64,000 bases of DNA. Source: Otis tarda. Its lineage: Eukaryota; Chordata; Aves; Otidiformes; Otididae. The first letter of the stretch is position 1; each line of letters begins with the position of its first letter. A program made the translations under genes and the position numbers. The DNA is taken from NCBI GenBank assembly GCA_026413225.1, contig CM048553.1, positions 16,306,501-16,370,500 on the forward strand, read 5' to 3'. A model generated the notes under the pieces. The model did not search any database, had not been told where the DNA came from, and saw nothing but the letters and a program-made list of their open reading frames with translations. Shown piece by piece: positions 61,341-64,000 of the stretch.

Positions 61341-64000
61341 TGTTTGAGCAGTGTCTCAAATAGTTAAAACTCTACTGCAATTTAGAGACACTGAATATGA
61401 CTAACAAAGCTTGAGTTTGACCATGTAGGAATTAGTGCCACTATTAAAAAAAATAGATGTTTGGTTATTAAATTACTGTAAGTGAGCAGAACTTCAATGT
61501 TAGAATTTGAAGACTTGACATGATTCAAGCAATATAGGTGTCCCACAGCATGGGTTTTATGGGAAATTAATGAAAAGGTACAGCATGTCAAACCACAAAA
61601 GCCTAGTTGCTTTAAAAGCTTGGTCATGCTTAATTGTTTTTTTTCTTTTGAAGTACTAATTCAGTTTGGTCTTGCTTAGTTTGAGATTTAACTGAATGAA
61701 TTAGGAATACAAATATCCTTAGGAACAGAAGGCAAAGCTGGAGGCCTGTAGAGAAAGAAGAATGTTCCCAGGGTTAGCATAGTCTGTGCACCACAGCTGG
61801 TTGCTGGACAGTGGCCAGGAATAATTTTGACATGTTTATTTCACATTTTTTCTCCATGAACATGTTTTGAGGATACTTCATTAAGTATGTCCGATAGTCT
61901 TTGAAGCTCTGTGCCTTTAACATTTTTTAAACAACAAACAGGGTGGTGGAGACAAAAATGAGAATTACATCGGCGAGGACTCTTTGCACAGTGAAAAGAG
62001 CACGAGATAAGTGAGGGAAGGCGGTGAACTAGGACAGGTTAGACTTTGATTCATTCTTTTTTGTATGTTTATTTGTGTGAAGATTTTTGTAATAAAAAGG
62101 TATGTTTCATCAGTAACATAGTGCTGACAGACAGTAATAAATCCTACAAAAAAAGGTATCATTTAAGTAAATCATGGAATATGGATATACACTTTGTCTT
62201 GCAGATGCTGTCCTGTATGCTGCATGGTAAATGGCTCACCAGCTTGAACAACAGCCACTATTTTATGTTGCTTCTGGGTGCTAATCAATCAAACAGTGTC
62301 ACCAAATCTAGATAAGGCTGTGGAATATTTTTGACTATCTAAATTTTACAATTGGTGCTAAGAAATGTGTTTATACCAGTTTGACTAGAAAATATACTCT
62401 CTTATGTTCTGCTTGTTCTTAAAGTAAATGATATATCAGTCACTTTGGCCCAGCAGTTGCTTTGTCATTTAGGTCAGGCCTCCAGGAGCTCCCAACGAGG
62501 GAATTGGGGCATTCCATGCAGGAGGATCCATCGAAGGGATGATAGTCCTTTCCCAGAAAATGAGAGGGATATGATTGTTTGAGCAAAGAATGCGGGTAAA
62601 CAGCTGAACTTCTCTGCTGGGGTTTGTATGAGATGATTTGAGCACAGCAGCAGCAGGAAGGGAGGATGCTGCCTGCTCTGCCTGTGCTCAGCACACAGCT
62701 GGGCGATTGCTTCTCTTGCTACAGTTTTCACAAGGGTTCTGCTGTTGTAGTCCACTTCTTCAGCTGTGAAAGTTGAACTGCCCTTAATTTCGCAAGATAA
62801 CTTTGTCTGCATCGATTGCGTGTTGGGAATTCTTTTTAACTACACGTATAAAATCTATGCAATATTCTTTAACACTTAAGGTACTTGCTGTCCAGAACTT
62901 ATATAAAATGTGACCCTTTAGTTTTTGCACTGAACTTGGAACTCTGAGTTTTATAAGGCTGTTTCAGTGAGATTGTGTTTTAGTTTGTAAACTTAATCTT
63001 TGATGATTCTTCTGATATAAAACAGTTTATTATATGCTTAGGAGACAGTAAACGTGGAAGTCTTCTAGGATTTAAGTTGCTTACACCAGTCATTAGATTT
63101 TTAAGGGTTTTTAAAATATGATTTGTTAAGTACATGTTCCTTTCTGGTGAGTAGGATCATGTTTGGGACATTGTATTTACATTGCTAGTTTTAGAAGAAC
63201 ACATATATGTGTTCTTAAAGTGTACTGGGCACTCAGCTATCCAGGAAAAAAAAGGTCTTTAGCCCCAAAACACAGTCTAGGTTAGCAATGTTAGAGGCAA
63301 AGTTTGGGGGTAGAATCAGTGTATCACAAAACCAGTCAAAACAATTCTTAGTACACATCTAATTAGTTATCTGGTATATTTTTCAGTGCATGGCAATCTG
63401 CAAAGACCAGCTGTGCCTCACAACAGTTACACATTCTTAAGTGAATTATTCTTCCGGTGTAGAATTTGGAGATTATTTTTGAGTTCAGCTGAAGAAAATA
63501 GGCTGTTTCCTTCAACATAAGAAACTAAGTATTTCAGTGTATAGTTCTTATTAAGAACTTTCTTGGTTGAGAGAAATGGGACCTTAGAATCTAGTATGCT
63601 TTGATTGATCTTAAGCACTCGTCAGGGTTACTTCTAGATTTTTTTTGGCACTAATGCCCTTATTCTCTTCTTTGTTTCTTTAACTTCTGCCTTAGAAATG
63701 TGTGTGTTACAGGAGAGCCCTTTTGGTGGGGGACTTTCTCTTAAAAGTCATTACTTGATAGGCAATTTGAATTTTAACATCCTGGAAATACACACTATCT
63801 CTGCCTAGCTCATTTATTGCTTGATCAGGCACAGTCATAGGTTTGCCTTCTTATTTTGTCCTCTACGCTGTGTAAGGTCCTTTTATTTTTTTCCAGTTCT
63901 TGATTGCTTGTTTTCCTTGAATCTGCAAGTAAGATACATTGAAGTTACTTTTTAAAATGCAGTGTATAATGCAAAAACATTATAAATGTCAGAATGTAGC
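61341..64000. other. AT-rich, intron-like sequence
   Basis: No gene or repeat family that I can name is present. Two things stand out. A more GC-rich patch at 62440-62820 is open on the minus strand for 112 codons (62812-62474), with no family match. A strong pyrimidine-tract acceptor ends at 63695. Confidence 0.4.
63656..63730 (+). other. Strong 3' splice-site-like tract
   Basis: About 35 bases of almost pure pyrimidine (cttctttgtttctttaactt and neighbours) end in TAG at 63695. They are followed by AAATGTGTGTGTTACAGG with an in-frame ATG that stays open for 37 codons. The only nearby donor-like sequence (TTTG|GTGGGG) is weak. It may be the start of an exon of the rightward gene or a decoy acceptor. 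The encoded piece (MCVLQESPFGGGLSLKSH and on) is not recognised. Confidence 0.2.

Noticed and set aside
1..64000. Search for tRNA, rRNA, snRNA, CRISPR arrays and prokaryotic-type operons
   Set aside because: No cloverleaf, conserved rRNA/snRNA core, regularly spaced direct repeats or ribosome-binding-site/gene arrays were seen; the sequence is vertebrate in character.

Overview
This window looks like bird nuclear DNA. The main evidence is a set of chicken-repeat-1 (CR1) LINE copies. Several end in the CR1 3' tail, whose reverse complement (agaatcatagaatcat type) is visible at 8771 and 40989. No complete protein-coding gene, rRNA or tRNA could be recognised. Most of the window reads as intergenic or intronic DNA carrying retrotransposon fossils, simple repeats and one strong CpG island. 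I saw no CRISPR array, operon or other prokaryotic feature, and nothing that supports a novel multi-gene system.

Layout. 1-8770: mostly unique sequence with a patchy CpG-rich stretch (about 4945-6310) and an (AC)n microsatellite. 8771-19965: CR1 fossils of different ages on both strands, a decayed Ty3/gypsy-type reverse transcriptase fragment on the minus strand (about 17249-17570), and a phase-compatible pair of candidate minus-strand exons (10877-10932 and 11111-11134). 19966-36295: AT-rich unique sequence with no recognised gene, including an AT-rich hairpin near 27940. 36296-36985: two CR1 pieces joined in the wrong order, ending at the edge of the CpG island. About 37085-37925: a strong CpG island, very probably a promoter. 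It carries three TGACG (CREB/ATF-type) half-sites, NRF1-, ETS- and Sp1-like sites, and a GC skew that flips from C-rich on the left to G-rich on the right, as expected for divergent transcription. 37926-64000: T-rich, G-over-C DNA that looks like a very long intron of a gene running rightward from the island. It is interrupted by CR1 copies at 40989, 55570-56510 and 60330-61340. A few weak candidate exons are listed, but none has a product I can name.

The best model is a CpG-island promoter at about 37.3 kb with a rightward gene whose first intron fills most of the right side, and possibly a leftward gene as well. This rests on composition, splice-site and skew patterns read by eye. Transcript data would be needed to name either gene.
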